Shown: positions 1 to 8,412, counted from the stretch's first letter. The stretch: 51,803 nucleotides of DNA from Thermus scotoductus DSM 8553 (GCF_000381045.1 NZ_KB905741.1:1-51803); one strand, 5' to 3'. Numbers and translations are program-made. The notes: generated by a model not told the origin, from the letters alone.

Positions 1-178
1 GGTAGGCGGAGCGGGGGTCAGGGCTGGCTATGGAGCCGAGGGAAAGAGCGAGTCTGGGGCCGCTTGTGGTGCGGGCGGTGACCAGAGCCATCACCAGGGC
101 GGCCAGGAAGGTGAGGCGCCTGAGGTCGGCCTTCCAGTATCGCTTCAAGGCGTTGATGAGTGGGGTAAGCTGTTCCAT
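1..178 (-). CDS. IS4-like transposase, N-terminal part (runs off window)
   Basis: The minus-strand reading frame starts with ATG at 178, six bases after a strong ribosome binding site (AGGAGGTGG on the minus strand), and stays open to the window edge (59 codons). The visible N-terminus begins MEQLTPLINALKRYWKADLR and continues into a hydrophobic LAALVMALVTART stretch, which resembles the helical start of IS4-type (DDE) transposases common in Thermus. The DDE catalytic residues would lie outside the window. It sits directly downstream of a truncated mtaB, as expected for an element inserted in that gene. The family call rests on N-terminal pattern only, so another DDE family is possible. Confidence 0.6.
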   Translation of the reverse strand, partial: MEQLTPLINALKRYWKADLRRLTFLAALVMALVTARTTSGPRLALSLGSIASPDPRSAY

Positions 179-264
179 GGGGACCACCTCCTATGGGTAC
201 CTGCCCATCCACGTGGGCGCAGGTCCATCCTAAAGGGGTGGTCCCACGTTTTGACGTGTACTGA
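1..264 (-). mobile_element. End of an insertion sequence inserted in mtaB
   Basis: Similarity to MtaB stops near base 264 and is replaced by about 85 bases of non-coding DNA leading into the transposase start. The outermost bases hold a small inverted repeat, CACG-N6-CGTG (245-258), plausible as a terminal or subterminal structure. The other end, the terminal inverted repeat partner and any target duplication lie outside the window, so the exact boundary (262-268) is an inference. Confidence 0.55.
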
Positions 265-823
265 GGCCCATCCTCAGAAGGGCCTCCGCCTCCGCCAAAG
301 CATCCCGGTAATCCCGATGCCGTTCCTTGCCCCTTAGCCGGGGGATGATGCAGTAGGCGCAGCCCACCTGGCAGCCATCCTGCACCTTCAAAAAAGCCCG
401 GACCCGGCTATTGAGAAGCCCCCTCTCCCCCGCCCCCCAGAACTCGTTGGGGGGGGTGGTGATGGGATCCGAGGGAAGCCCGAAATGCTCCAGGATCACC
501 TTGGGAAGCTCCGCCTTGCGGGAGTTGGGCACCACGGCGTCGGCACCCAGCTCCCGCACCTCCTCCGGGGAGAGCTCGGCGTAACACCCCGTGACCACGA
601 TGAAGGCCCCTGGGTTGGCCCGCCTGGCCCGGCGGATCTCCTTGCGGGCATCGGCCTCAGCGGTGGTGGTCACGGCGCAGGTGTTGATGACCACCAGGTC
701 GGCCCCCGCCTCGAGGGGAACCACCTCCGGCTCCAGGGCCTTGAGGAAACCCAGCAGGGCCTCGGTTTCCACCTGGTTCACCTTGCACCCGAGGGTGCGG
801 AAAGCCGCGCGCATCCTTCCCAT
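230..823 (-). pseudogene. mtaB: tRNA t6A37 methylthiotransferase MtaB, truncated by an IS
   Basis: The N-terminus has the MtaB-type signature RTLGCKVNQVETEALL followed by INTCAV and VTGCYAEL, giving the three cysteines for the auxiliary iron-sulfur cluster. The radical-SAM motif GCQVGCAYCIIPRLRGKERH (CxxxCxxC) follows near residue 155. The homology ends at EALLRMGL, about 187 residues into a protein that normally has about 430. The last residues up to the stop at 230 are read from IS sequence. The radical-SAM barrel remainder and the TRAM domain are missing here. The enzyme adds a methylthio group to t6A37 of ANN-decoding tRNAs, and this copy should be inactive. The remaining 3' half is expected beyond the left edge. 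Start ATG at 823; a downstream ATG at 814 is an alternative. Confidence 0.8.
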
Positions 824-865
824 TCTGGTAGGCTAAGGGGGCTTAGTCAACAACCGCAAGCAGAG

Positions 866-910
866 TGTGACCGACCCCACTTGCCGGGAAAACCCCAAAG
901 GTTGTAGTAT
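866..910 (+). promoter_or_regulatory. Putative nrdJ promoter with CRP/FNR-like half-sites
   Basis: TTGCCG (881-886) and TAGTAT (905-910) are separated by 18 bases and resemble SigA -35 and -10 boxes. Just upstream TGTG-N8-CACT (866-881) is one mismatch from the TGTG-N8-CACA layout of CRP/FNR operators and would be centred about 43 bases before the predicted start of transcription, close to a class II activator position. This is pattern evidence only. Confidence 0.4.
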
Positions 911-966
911 TCCAGGCGTCTGCCCCAAGATGTGGGGGAAACACCCCGAGGGGGCCTGGAGGATTT

Positions 967-3918
967 ATGGAACGGTTTTTCTTTGACGATCACGCGCAAG
1001 CCATCGCCAGGCGCCAGTATTTCCAGGAAGGGGACGGGGATATTCTCGGGATGTTCCGCCGGGTGGCCCGGGAGATCGCCAAGGTGGAAAAACCCGAGGA
1101 CCGGGTCTACTGGGAGGAAAAGTTCTATGACCTCATGGCCTCCAAGCGCTTCTCCCCCGGCGGGCGCATCCTGGCCGGGGCAGGCACCCCCCACGGCAAC
1201 CTCCTGAACTGCTTCGTGCAGGGGGCCACGGAGAACCCCCCGGAAAGCTTCAATGGAATCATGGAGGTGGCCAAAAAGCTGGCCCTGGTCACCAAGGTGG
1301 GCGGGGGGAACGGGGTCAACCTGGACCCCTACCGCTCCAAGGGGAACCGCCAGCGCCAGGCGGTGCGGGGCGTGGCCTATCTTTCCGCCCGCCACCCCGA
1401 CGTGGCCGACTTCATCCGGGGCCTCATGCGCCCCCCCACCAACCCGGAAGGGGAAAAGGAGGAGATCGCCCTGAGGAACTTCGTGCGGGCGGTCTACGGG
1501 GAGGTTTCCCCTGAACTTAAGGACCTGGCGGAACGCTACGGGGTCCTGGTGGTCCAGGAACCCCCTCCCGGAGCCATCCAGGTACCCGACGACATGGGGG
1601 GCATTGTGGAAGCCGCCAAGGCGGCAGCCGCCTTGGCCCTGAAGGGCCTCGAGCCCCACGTGGACTTCTCCCTCCTCCGGCCTGAAGGAGCCCCCATCCG
1701 GGGCTCCGGGGGTACCAGCTCCGGCCCGGTGAGCTTCCTTATGGAGATCTTCGACAACTTCCTGGAGTGGGCCGCCCTGGGAGGGGAGGAAGCCGGGCCC
1801 GTGGCCACCTTACGGTATGTGTACGCCCCGGTGCTTCGGGTGGTGAGGCAGGGCGGGACCCGCCGCGGGGCGGGGATGGCTACCCTTTCCATAGAGCACC
1901 CCGACCTCCTGGACTTCCTCACCGCCAAGGACCTGGACCGGGAAAAGGCCGAGGGGGATATCTCCACCTTCAACATCTCCGTCCTGGTCACCGAAGCCTT
2001 CATGAAGGCCCTCGAGGAGGACGCCCTCTGGCCCGTGACCCCCATTGAGGTGCCGGGAAAGTACTACCCCCATCCCCTAGGAAGCACCTACACGGGCCAG
2101 ATCCCTGCCCTGCCGGAGCGGGAGGATGGGGCCAAACCCGTCCCCCTTTTCGGGGGCAAGGTTCCCGCCCGCTGGCTCTGGCACGAGATCGCCTGGCACG
2201 CCTGGGCCACCGGGGAGCCAGGGCTTATCTTCGTGGACCGCATCAACGAGCTTTCCGCCCTCAAGGGCCTCGGGCCCCGGTACCAGATCCGCTCCACCAA
2301 CCCCTGCGGGGAAATCCCGCTCACCGTGGGCGAGCCCTGCGATCTTGGGGCCTTGAACCTGGCCGCCTACGTGAAGGACGGGGAGTTCCAGATGGAGGAG
2401 TTCAGGAGGGATGTCCACACAGCCATCCGCTTCCTGGACAACGTTCTGGACGTGAACAGGTTCGCCCTCCCCGATAACGAGGAGGCGGCCAAGAAGCTCA
2501 GGAGGCTTGGCCTCGGGGTCATGGGCCTGGCGGACGCCCTCATCAAGATGGGCCTCCCCTACTCCTCCGAGGAGGCCAGGGAGAAGGTCTACGAGATCAT
2601 GTCCGCCATGCGGGAGGAGGCCATCAAGGCCTCGGAGGCCCTGGCAAAGGAAAGGGGGGTCTTTCCCCTCTACGAGGCGCACCAGGAGTACTTTGAGGCC
2701 CTGGGAATCAGGCCCAGGCGCAACGTGGCCCTCCTCACCGTGGCCCCCACCGGGACCACCAGCATGGTCATGGGGGTTTCTAGCGGCATCGAGCCCGTCT
2801 TCAGCCCCTTCGTGTGGCGGCGGATCGGCGGAGAGTACAAGCCCCTCCTCCACCCCCTCTTCGTGGAGCTGATGGAGACCTACCCGCCCCATCCCGATTA
2901 CGAGAAGGACGGAAAGTGGGACTGGGAGAAGATCATCGCCGCCATCCAGGAGGACGGGCACGGCTCGGTCAAGAACCTTCCCTTTGTCCCCGAGGCGATT
3001 CGCCGGGTCTTCGAGTGCGCCCACGACATCCATCCCCTGGACCACGTGCGGATGCAAGGAGCCGTGCAGCGAGCCTTCGACGCCGAAGGGTACGCTGCCA
3101 ACTCGCTCTCCAAAACGATCAATCTGCCCAACCACGCCACCGTGGAGGAGGTGGAGGAAGCCTACCTGGAGGCCTACCGCACGGGGTGCAAGGGCATCAC
3201 CGTCTACCGGGACGGCTCCCGGGAGTTCCAGGTGCTCACGGTGAGGAAAGAGGAGAAGAAGGCAGAGGAGGACAAGGAAGAAGCTCCCTTGGCTTCCCGC
3301 CCTGCTCCCCAGGCCCCCTCGCCAGCGCCTCAACCGGGCACCCCCATGTACGAGCGCCCGGGCAGGCTCATGGGCTTTACCGACATGGTCAAGCTCCTCT
3401 CCCCCGACGGGGGCAAGCGGAGCTTCCTGGTCACGGTGAACATGCTGGGGGGAAGGCCCATAGAGGTCATCCTCACCTCGGGCAAGGCAGGGGACGAGGC
3501 CAACGCCGACTCCGAGGCCCTGGGCCGGGTGGTTTCCATCGCCCTGCAGTACGGGGTGCCCCCAGAGGCCATCGTGAGGACCCTAAGGGGCATCAACGGC
3601 GGTCTTTACGGCACCTACCAGGGCAGGCTGGTTTCCAGCAAGGCGGACCTGATCGCCGTGGCCCTGGAAACCATCCCCGAGGTCCTGAAGGGGGAGGCCA
3701 CCGCTGCCAAGGCAGTCCCTGGTCAGCCCCGTGGGGGCTACCTTGACGAGTTGACCGAGGTACCCGCTCTCTCTGGCGGTTCGCTCGGGGTATGGGGGCC
3801 CCAAGGCGGCCTGGCCCTGGCGGGAGCCACCAAGTGCCCCTCCTGTGGGGAGGTGGCCCTGGTGCGGGAGGAAGGATGCTACAAATGCCAGGCCTGCGGC
3901 TACTCCAAGTGCGGTTAG
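967..3918 (+). CDS. nrdJ: Adenosylcobalamin-dependent (class II) ribonucleoside reductase
   Basis: This 983-residue protein reduces ribonucleotides to deoxyribonucleotides using adenosylcobalamin. The N-terminal half has RFSPGGRILAGAGTP and NLLNCFVQG (Cys82, likely redox partner). The active-site loop NPCGE is at about residues 445-449, and the substrate-binding loop PTGTTSMVMGVSSGIEPVF starts near 594. After a Pro/Glu-rich linker (about 765-795) there is a TSCPD-type domain, and the C-terminus ends in a cysteine-rich tail with CPSCGEV and CQACGYSKCG, which can re-reduce the active site or bind zinc. Start ATG follows TGGAGGATTT. Several Thermus homologues carry inteins; this coding sequence is continuous. 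The gene stands alone and is followed by a clear terminator. Confidence 0.95.
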   Translation: MERFFFDDHAQAIARRQYFQEGDGDILGMFRRVAREIAKVEKPEDRVYWEEKFYDLMASKRFSPGGRILAGAGTPHGNLLNCFVQGATENPPESFNGIMEVAKKLALVTKVGGGNGVNLDPYRSKGNRQRQAVRGVAYLSARHPDVADFIRGLMRPPTNPEGEKEEIALRNFVRAVYGEVSPELKDLAERYGVLVVQEPPPGAIQVPDDMGGIVEAAKAAAALALKGLEPHVDFSLLRPEGAPIRGSGGTSSGPVSFLMEIFDNFLEWAALGGEEAGPVATLRYVYAPVLRVVRQGGTRRGAGMATLSIEHPDLLDFLTAKDLDREKAEGDISTFNISVLVTEAFMKALEEDALWPVTPIEVPGKYYPHPLGSTYTGQIPALPEREDGAKPVPLFGGKVPARWLWHEIAWHAWATGEPGLIFVDRINELSALKGLGPRYQIRSTNPCGEIPLTVGEPCDLGALNLAAYVKDGEFQMEEFRRDVHTAIRFLDNVLDVNRFALPDNEEAAKKLRRLGLGVMGLADALIKMGLPYSSEEAREKVYEIMSAMREEAIKASEALAKERGVFPLYEAHQEYFEALGIRPRRNVALLTVAPTGTTSMVMGVSSGIEPVFSPFVWRRIGGEYKPLLHPLFVELMETYPPHPDYEKDGKWDWEKIIAAIQEDGHGSVKNLPFVPEAIRRVFECAHDIHPLDHVRMQGAVQRAFDAEGYAANSLSKTINLPNHATVEEVEEAYLEAYRTGCKGITVYRDGSREFQVLTVRKEEKKAEEDKEEAPLASRPAPQAPSPAPQPGTPMYERPGRLMGFTDMVKLLSPDGGKRSFLVTVNMLGGRPIEVILTSGKAGDEANADSEALGRVVSIALQYGVPPEAIVRTLRGINGGLYGTYQGRLVSSKADLIAVALETIPEVLKGEATAAKAVPGQPRGGYLDELTEVPALSGGSLGVWGPQGGLALAGATKCPSCGEVALVREEGCYKCQACGYSKCG

Positions 3919-3938
3919 ACCTCAGGTAAGGGTGTCCA

Positions 3939-3971
3939 GGCCCCACCAGCCGCCCTGGTGGGGCCCTTAAA
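3939..3971 (+). terminator. Rho-independent terminator after nrdJ
   Basis: An 11-bp perfect stem, GGCCCCACCAG (3939-3949) pairing with CTGGTGGGGCC (3955-3965), encloses a 5-base loop and is followed by CTTAAA. It lies 20 bases after the nrdJ stop codon. The T-run is short, as is usual in GC-rich thermophiles. Confidence 0.75.
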
Positions 3972-3979
3972 CTAAGGGC

Positions 3980-4075
3980 ATGGTCCAGCCCCGGCGCTTC
4001 ACCTGGGAGAAGCACCCTTACCTTTTGGAAACAGGGGTGATCCAGGAGGACAAAGGGAGGAGGGTTCTCCCTTGA
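3980..4075 (+). CDS. Possible 31-residue leader peptide coupled to trpF
   Basis: An ATG at 3980 opens a 31-codon frame (MVQPRRFTWEKHPYLLETG...) whose TGA stop overlaps the TTG start of trpF (TTGA). The trpF ribosome binding site lies within its last codons, so translation of the short frame could be coupled to trpF. Its own binding site is weak (AAGGG). It contains a single Trp codon, so it is not a classical trp attenuation peptide. No family is recognised; it may be chance. Confidence 0.35.
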   Translation: MVQPRRFTWEKHPYLLETGVIQEDKGRRVLP

Positions 4076-4686
4076 TCCGCATCAAGATCTGCGGCATCAC
4101 CCGGCTGGAGGACGCCCTTCTGGCGGAAGCCCTGGGGGCCTTCGCCGTGGGATTCGTCTTTGCTCCGGGCTCCAGAAGGCGGGTGGACCTCGAGGTGGCC
4201 CGGACCATCTCGGAGGCTTTGGGCCCCTTTGTGGTTCGGGTGGGGGTCTTCCAGAACCAAGGCCCCGAGGAGGTGCTGAGGCTTGCGGAACAGGCCAGGC
4301 TCCAGGTGGTCCAGCTGCATGGCCAGGAGCCTCCGGAGTGGGCCGAGGCCATCGGCAAGCACTTTCCCGTCATCAAGGCCTTTCCCCTAACCGGTCCTGC
4401 GGATCCCGGCTGGGCCCAGTACCCCGCAGGCACCCTTCTGCTGGATAGCAAGGCTCCAGGAAGCGGCCAAACCTACCCCAGGGACTGGGCCAAACCCCTT
4501 TTGCAAACGGGAAAGCGCATCATCCTGGCGGGTGGGATAACCCCCGAAAACCTGGAGGAGGTTCTGGCCCTGAGGCCCTACGCCATCGACCTGGCCAGCG
4601 GGGTGGAAAGGGCCCCGGGGATAAAGGACGAGGCCAAGCTAAAAGCCCTTCTCGCTAAGGGAAGGATCTGGAATCCCGGCGTATGA
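4072..4686 (+). CDS. trpF: Phosphoribosylanthranilate isomerase
   Basis: This 204-residue (beta/alpha)8-barrel enzyme converts N-(5-phosphoribosyl)anthranilate to CdRP in tryptophan synthesis. The family signature is clear: MIRIKICGITR at the start with the catalytic Cys, GFVFAPGSRR, VGVFQNQ, VVQLHGQE, LLLDSKAPGSGQT containing the catalytic Asp, and the phosphate-binding end AGGITPENL and DLASGVERAPG. Start TTG is chosen because translation there begins exactly at the conserved N-terminus and AGGAGGG lies 7 bases upstream. It is not next to other trp genes, which is common for trpF in scattered pathways. Confidence 0.93.
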   Translation: MIRIKICGITRLEDALLAEALGAFAVGFVFAPGSRRRVDLEVARTISEALGPFVVRVGVFQNQGPEEVLRLAEQARLQVVQLHGQEPPEWAEAIGKHFPVIKAFPLTGPADPGWAQYPAGTLLLDSKAPGSGQTYPRDWAKPLLQTGKRIILAGGITPENLEEVLALRPYAIDLASGVERAPGIKDEAKLKALLAKGRIWNPGV

Positions 4687-4693
4687 TGGGGAA

Positions 4694-5488
4694 GTGACTG
4701 GCAGGAAGCATCCCTACTTCCCCTACCTCGAGGCCATGCTGGAAGCCGCCCACCTGGCCAAGGGCATCCACGCCTATTACCAGGCCAAGGGCTTCACCCA
4801 CGGCACCAAGTCCGGCCCCACCGACCTGGTTACCCAGGCGGACCGGGAGTCGGAGGAAGCCATCAAGGAACTTCTCCTCTCCCGCTTCCCCGAGGCGGGC
4901 TTCTTGGGGGAAGAGGGGGGAAGCGAGGGGGGCAAGGCCCTCCGCTTCATCGTGGACCCCCTGGACGGCACCGTGAACTACGCCCATGGCTTTCCCTTCT
5001 ATGGGGTTTCCCTTGCCCTCGAGGTGGAAGGGAAGGTCCAGGTGGGGGTAGTGCTGGACACCAGCCGGGACGAGGCCTTTTACGCGGTACGGGGGGAAGG
5101 CGCCTTCCTAAACGGCCGGCCCATCCGGGTCACGGAACGGAAGGAGCTTTTGGGAAGCCTCCTCGCCACGGGGTTTCCCTACGATGTGGCCAAGGACCCG
5201 GAAAACCTCACCTACTTTCACCGGGCCCTGTCCAGGGGACTCCTGGTGCGCCGGCCGGGGGCGGCGGCCTTGGACCTGGTGTATGTGGCCGCCGGGAGGC
5301 TGGAGGGCTTCTGGGAGGTGAAGCTGAACCCCTGGGACGTGGCCGCAGGCTGGCTCATCGTGGAGGAGGCGGGGGGCAAGGTCACCGACCTGGAAGGAAG
5401 GCCCTACCGCCTTGGGCACCGCTACATCGTGGCCACCAACGGCCACATCCATGAGGCCCTCATCCAGACCCTCCTGGCCCAGGGCTAG
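4694..5488 (+). CDS. suhB: Inositol monophosphatase family protein (SuhB-like)
   Basis: A Mg2+-dependent sugar-phosphate phosphatase fold of 264 residues, the usual length for the family. Motifs visible are DLVTQADRESEEAI, FLGEEGG (metal-binding Glu), DPLDGTVNYAHGFPFYG (metal ligands and signature 1) and NPWDVAAGWLIVEEAGG (signature 2). It starts with GTG 7 bases after the trpF stop and probably shares its transcript. Substrate cannot be told from sequence: myo-inositol-1-phosphate (for inositol lipids or compatible solutes) or fructose-1,6-bisphosphate are both possible in thermophiles. Confidence 0.85.
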   Translation: MTGRKHPYFPYLEAMLEAAHLAKGIHAYYQAKGFTHGTKSGPTDLVTQADRESEEAIKELLLSRFPEAGFLGEEGGSEGGKALRFIVDPLDGTVNYAHGFPFYGVSLALEVEGKVQVGVVLDTSRDEAFYAVRGEGAFLNGRPIRVTERKELLGSLLATGFPYDVAKDPENLTYFHRALSRGLLVRRPGAAALDLVYVAAGRLEGFWEVKLNPWDVAAGWLIVEEAGGKVTDLEGRPYRLGHRYIVATNGHIHEALIQTLLAQG

Positions 5489-5501
5489 AATGGAAACCGG
5501 T

Positions 5502-5981
5502 ATGGACCTCGAGGCCAAGAAGAAAGTCCTGCGGAGCTTCACCTATGGCCTTTACATCCTGACGGCCAGGGACGGGGAGGACTACGCCGCCGGCACCGTG
5601 AACTGGGTGACCCAGGCCTCCTTCACCCCTCCCCTCGTCGCCCTGGGGGTTAAGCGGGATAGCCGCCTGCATGAGCTTATCCAGCGCACGGGCAGGCTGG
5701 CCCTCATGACCCTGGCCCAGGACCAGAAGCAGATCGCCCAGGACTTCTTCAAACCCACGGTGCGGGAAGGGAGCACCCTGAACGGCCATCCCTTTGAACC
5801 CTCCCCCACCTTTGGCCTTCCCCTCCTCACCGAGCTTCCCTACTGGCTCGAGGCCGAGGTGCGCCACATCTACGAGGGCGGGGACCACAGCGTGGTGGTG
5901 GCTGAGGTGGTGGAGGCCGGGGTGAGGCAGGAGGCCAAGCCCCTCATCATGTGGGACACGGGCTGGTTCTACGGGGGCTAG
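5502..5981 (+). CDS. Flavoredoxin / flavin reductase-like FMN-binding protein
   Basis: A 159-residue protein of the flavin-reductase-like (split-barrel) family. KKVLRSFTYGLYILTARDG, AGTVNWVTQASFTPPLVALGVKRDS and LNGHPFEPSP match the flavoredoxin type found in Thermus, which binds FMN and passes electrons to other proteins or reduces free flavin. ATG at 5502 (MDLEAKKK) is chosen because homologues begin here; an in-frame ATG at 5490 is an alternative. It follows the phosphatase gene by 13 bases. Its stop overlaps the stop of the convergent JAMM gene by 4 bases. The physiological partner is unknown. Confidence 0.85.
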   Translation: MDLEAKKKVLRSFTYGLYILTARDGEDYAAGTVNWVTQASFTPPLVALGVKRDSRLHELIQRTGRLALMTLAQDQKQIAQDFFKPTVREGSTLNGHPFEPSPTFGLPLLTELPYWLEAEVRHIYEGGDHSVVVAEVVEAGVRQEAKPLIMWDTGWFYGG

Positions 5982-6364
5982 GGCAGCAAGGCCACGGGTA
6001 CCTCCAGCCCTTCCGGTAGAAGGAAAGCCCTGACCCCATCGGTGCCGAAGATGACATAGGGCACCCGCCAGCGGGCCTCGCGGATATCGGTGGGGCTGGG
6101 GAAGGCAGGCCCCCGAGGATGGGAGTGGTAGATGGCCAGGAGGGCTAGACCCTCCCTTTCCATCTCCTTTAGGGCCCGAAGCAGGGCCAAGGGCTCGGCC
6201 AGATATCCCACCAGAGGCTCGGGATGGGCGTTGGGCAGGGGAATCACCCTCTCCACCTCCCGCCTCCCCGCCCAAAGCCCCACCCCTTCCCTGGGCGCCT
6301 CCTTTTGGAGGTGGGTGCGGGTTTCCTCCAGAAGCCTCCTGGGCACGTAGAGCACTTGGGACAA
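5978..6364 (-). CDS. JAMM/MPN-domain zinc metalloprotease
   Basis: This 128-residue protein is a single MPN domain with a complete JAMM active site: Glu26, His80-Ser-His82-Pro, Ser90 and Asp93, which fits E...HxHPx6SxxD exactly. Bacterial and archaeal members cleave isopeptide bonds to ubiquitin-like proteins or trim such proteins to expose Gly-Gly, and some act in sulfur transfer or cysteine synthesis. Thermus uses ubiquitin-like sulfur carriers for tRNA thiolation, so a role with such a carrier is reasonable but inferred. The TTG start at 6364 is supported by AAGGAGGGGG 4 bases upstream. It is divergent from EF-G-2. A MoaD-like protein with residues after its glycines lies at 42565 in this window. 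Confidence 0.85.
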   Translation of the reverse strand: MSQVLYVPRRLLEETRTHLQKEAPREGVGLWAGRREVERVIPLPNAHPEPLVGYLAEPLALLRALKEMEREGLALLAIYHSHPRGPAFPSPTDIREARWRVPYVIFGTDGVRAFLLPEGLEVPVALLP

Positions 6365-6411
6365 TCGCCCCCTCCTTAGGCCTATACTATGGGCACCAAG
6401 AAGGAGGGAAG

Positions 6412-8412
6412 ATGATCCCAGGAACCTCTCCCATCCGAACCGTGGCCCTGGTGGGCCATGCGGGAAGCGGCAAAACCACCTTGACCGAGGCCCTGCTTTT
6501 CCGAACCGGGGCCAAGGAACGCATGGGCCGGGTGGAGGACGGCACCACCACCACCGACTACACCCCCGAGGCCAAGCTCCACCGCACCACGGTGCGCACC
6601 GGGGTGGCCCCCCTGAAGTACAAGGACCACCGCATCTTCCTCCTGGACGCCCCCGGCTACGGGGATTTCGTGGGGGAGATCAGGGGGGCTTTGGAGGCCG
6701 CCGACGCCGTCTTGGTGGCCGTATCCGCGGAAAACGGGGTGCAGGTGGGCACGGAAAGGGCCTGGACCGTGGCCGAGCGGCTTGCTCTTCCCCGCATGGT
6801 GGTGGTCACCAAGCTGGACAAAGGCGGGGACTACTACGCCCTTCTGGAGGACCTCCGGGCCACCCTGGGGCACATCCTGCCCATCGACCTGCCCCTTTTC
6901 GAAGGCGGGCGCTGGGTGGGGCTCATCGACGTCTTCCACGGCAAGGCTTACCGGTACGAGAACGGGCAGGAGGTGGAGGTCCCCGTGCCCGAGGAGGAGC
7001 GGGAGCGGGCCGAGCGCTTCCGCCAGGAAGTCCTCGAGGCCATCGTGGAAACCGACGAAGCCCTTCTGGAAAAGTACCTGGAGGGGGAAGAGGTGACCGG
7101 GGAGGCCCTGGAAAAAGCCTTCCACGAGGCGGTGCGCCAGGGCCTCCTCTACCCGGTGGCCCTGGCCTCGGGCACGGAAGGCATCGGGGTCCTGCCCCTC
7201 TTGGACCTGATCCTGGAGGCCCTCCCTTCCCCGGAGGAACGCTTTGGGGAAGGCCCCGCCCTGGCCAAGGTCTTCAAGGTGCAGGTGGACCCCTTCATGG
7301 GCCAGGTAGCCTACGTGCGCCTTTACCGGGGCAGGCTGAAGCCAGGGGATACCCTCCAAAGCGAAGCGGGCGCTATCCGCCTACCCCACCTCTACGTGCC
7401 CATGGGCAAGGACCTCCTGGAGGTGGAGGAGGCGGAGGCAGGGTATGTCCTGGGCGTGCCCAAGGCGGAAAACCTCCACCGGGGCATGGTGCTCTGGCAG
7501 GGGGAACGGCCGGAAAGCGAGGCGGTACCCTTCGCCCGCCTGCCCGAGCCCAACGTGCCCGTGGCCATTAAGCCCAAGGGCAGGACCGACGAGGCCAAGC
7601 TGGGGGAGGCCCTGAGGAAGCTTCTGGAGGAGGACCCAAGCCTCAAGCTGGAGCGCCAGGAGGAGACGGGGGAGTTCCTGCTTTGGGGACACGGGGAGCT
7701 TCACCTCACCACCGCCAAGGAGCGCCTGGCCGACTACGGGGTGGAGGTGGAGTTCTCCGTGCCCAAGGTCCCCTACCGGGAAACCATCCGCAAGGTGGCC
7801 GAGGGACAGGGCAAGTACAAGAAGCAGACCGGGGGGCACGGCCAGTACGGGGATGTGTGGCTCCGGCTGGAACCCGCCCCCGAGTACAGCTTTGAATGGC
7901 GCATCACCGGGGGGGTGATCCCCAGCAAGTACCAGGAGGCCATTGAGGAGGGGATCCTCGAGGCGGCCAAAAAGGGGGTCCTGGCGGGCTATCCGGTGAT
8001 GGGCTTCAAGGCCATCGTCTATAACGGCTCCTACCACGAGGTGGACTCCTCGGACCTCGCCTTCCAGATCGCCGCCAGCATGGCCTTCAAGAAGGTGATG
8101 GAGCTGGCAAGCCCGGTTCTTCTGGAGCCCATCTACCAGATCAAGGTGATCGCCCCCCAGGAGCGGGTGGGGGATATCCTCTCCGACCTCCAGGCCAGGC
8201 GGGGGCGCATCCTGGGCATGGAGCAGGAAGGGGCCCTGGCGGCGGTGCGGGCCGAGGTGCCCCTGGCGGAGGTTTTGGAGTACTACAAGGCCCTGCCCAG
8301 CCTCACCGGGGGGGCAGGGGCCTACACCCTGGAGTTCAGCCACTACGCGGAGGTGCCCCCCCACCTGGCGCAGAAGATCGTGCAGGAGCGCAAGAGCGCC
8401 GAGGAAACCTAA
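6412..8412 (+). CDS. Elongation factor G-like GTPase (EF-G-2)
   Basis: A 666-residue translational GTPase with the EF-G domain order. The G motifs are GHAGSGKTTL (P-loop), TTTTDYTPE (switch I), DAPGYGDF (G3, with Ala instead of the usual Thr/His context) and TKLDKGG (G4). Domains II to V follow, with KYKKQTGGHGQYGDVWL and the C-terminal QARRGRILGME. It matches the second EF-G of Thermus thermophilus (EF-G-2), which binds GTP and differs from the canonical ribosomal EF-G; its cellular role is not settled. AAGGAGG precedes the ATG. A TATACT box at 6383-6388 may be its -10. Confidence 0.9.
   Translation: MIPGTSPIRTVALVGHAGSGKTTLTEALLFRTGAKERMGRVEDGTTTTDYTPEAKLHRTTVRTGVAPLKYKDHRIFLLDAPGYGDFVGEIRGALEAADAVLVAVSAENGVQVGTERAWTVAERLALPRMVVVTKLDKGGDYYALLEDLRATLGHILPIDLPLFEGGRWVGLIDVFHGKAYRYENGQEVEVPVPEEERERAERFRQEVLEAIVETDEALLEKYLEGEEVTGEALEKAFHEAVRQGLLYPVALASGTEGIGVLPLLDLILEALPSPEERFGEGPALAKVFKVQVDPFMGQVAYVRLYRGRLKPGDTLQSEAGAIRLPHLYVPMGKDLLEVEEAEAGYVLGVPKAENLHRGMVLWQGERPESEAVPFARLPEPNVPVAIKPKGRTDEAKLGEALRKLLEEDPSLKLERQEETGEFLLWGHGELHLTTAKERLADYGVEVEFSVPKVPYRETIRKVAEGQGKYKKQTGGHGQYGDVWLRLEPAPEYSFEWRITGGVIPSKYQEAIEEGILEAAKKGVLAGYPVMGFKAIVYNGSYHEVDSSDLAFQIAASMAFKKVMELASPVLLEPIYQIKVIAPQERVGDILSDLQARRGRILGMEQEGALAAVRAEVPLAEVLEYYKALPSLTGGAGAYTLEFSHYAEVPPHLAQKIVQERKSAEET

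Noticed and set aside
840..966. Adenosylcobalamin riboswitch before the B12-dependent nrdJ
   Set aside because: I looked for the conserved B12-box and found none; the leader after the predicted start site is only about 50 bases.
847..1659. A 270-codon minus-strand frame covering the nrdJ promoter and start
   Set aside because: It lies antisense to the conserved nrdJ N-terminus and its composition is that of a mirror frame.
2077..3333. A 418-codon open frame on the minus strand inside nrdJ
   Set aside because: It is antisense to the conserved nrdJ sequence, has a composition typical of mirror frames in GC-rich DNA (rich in G, L, H, P, V) and no recognisable motif.
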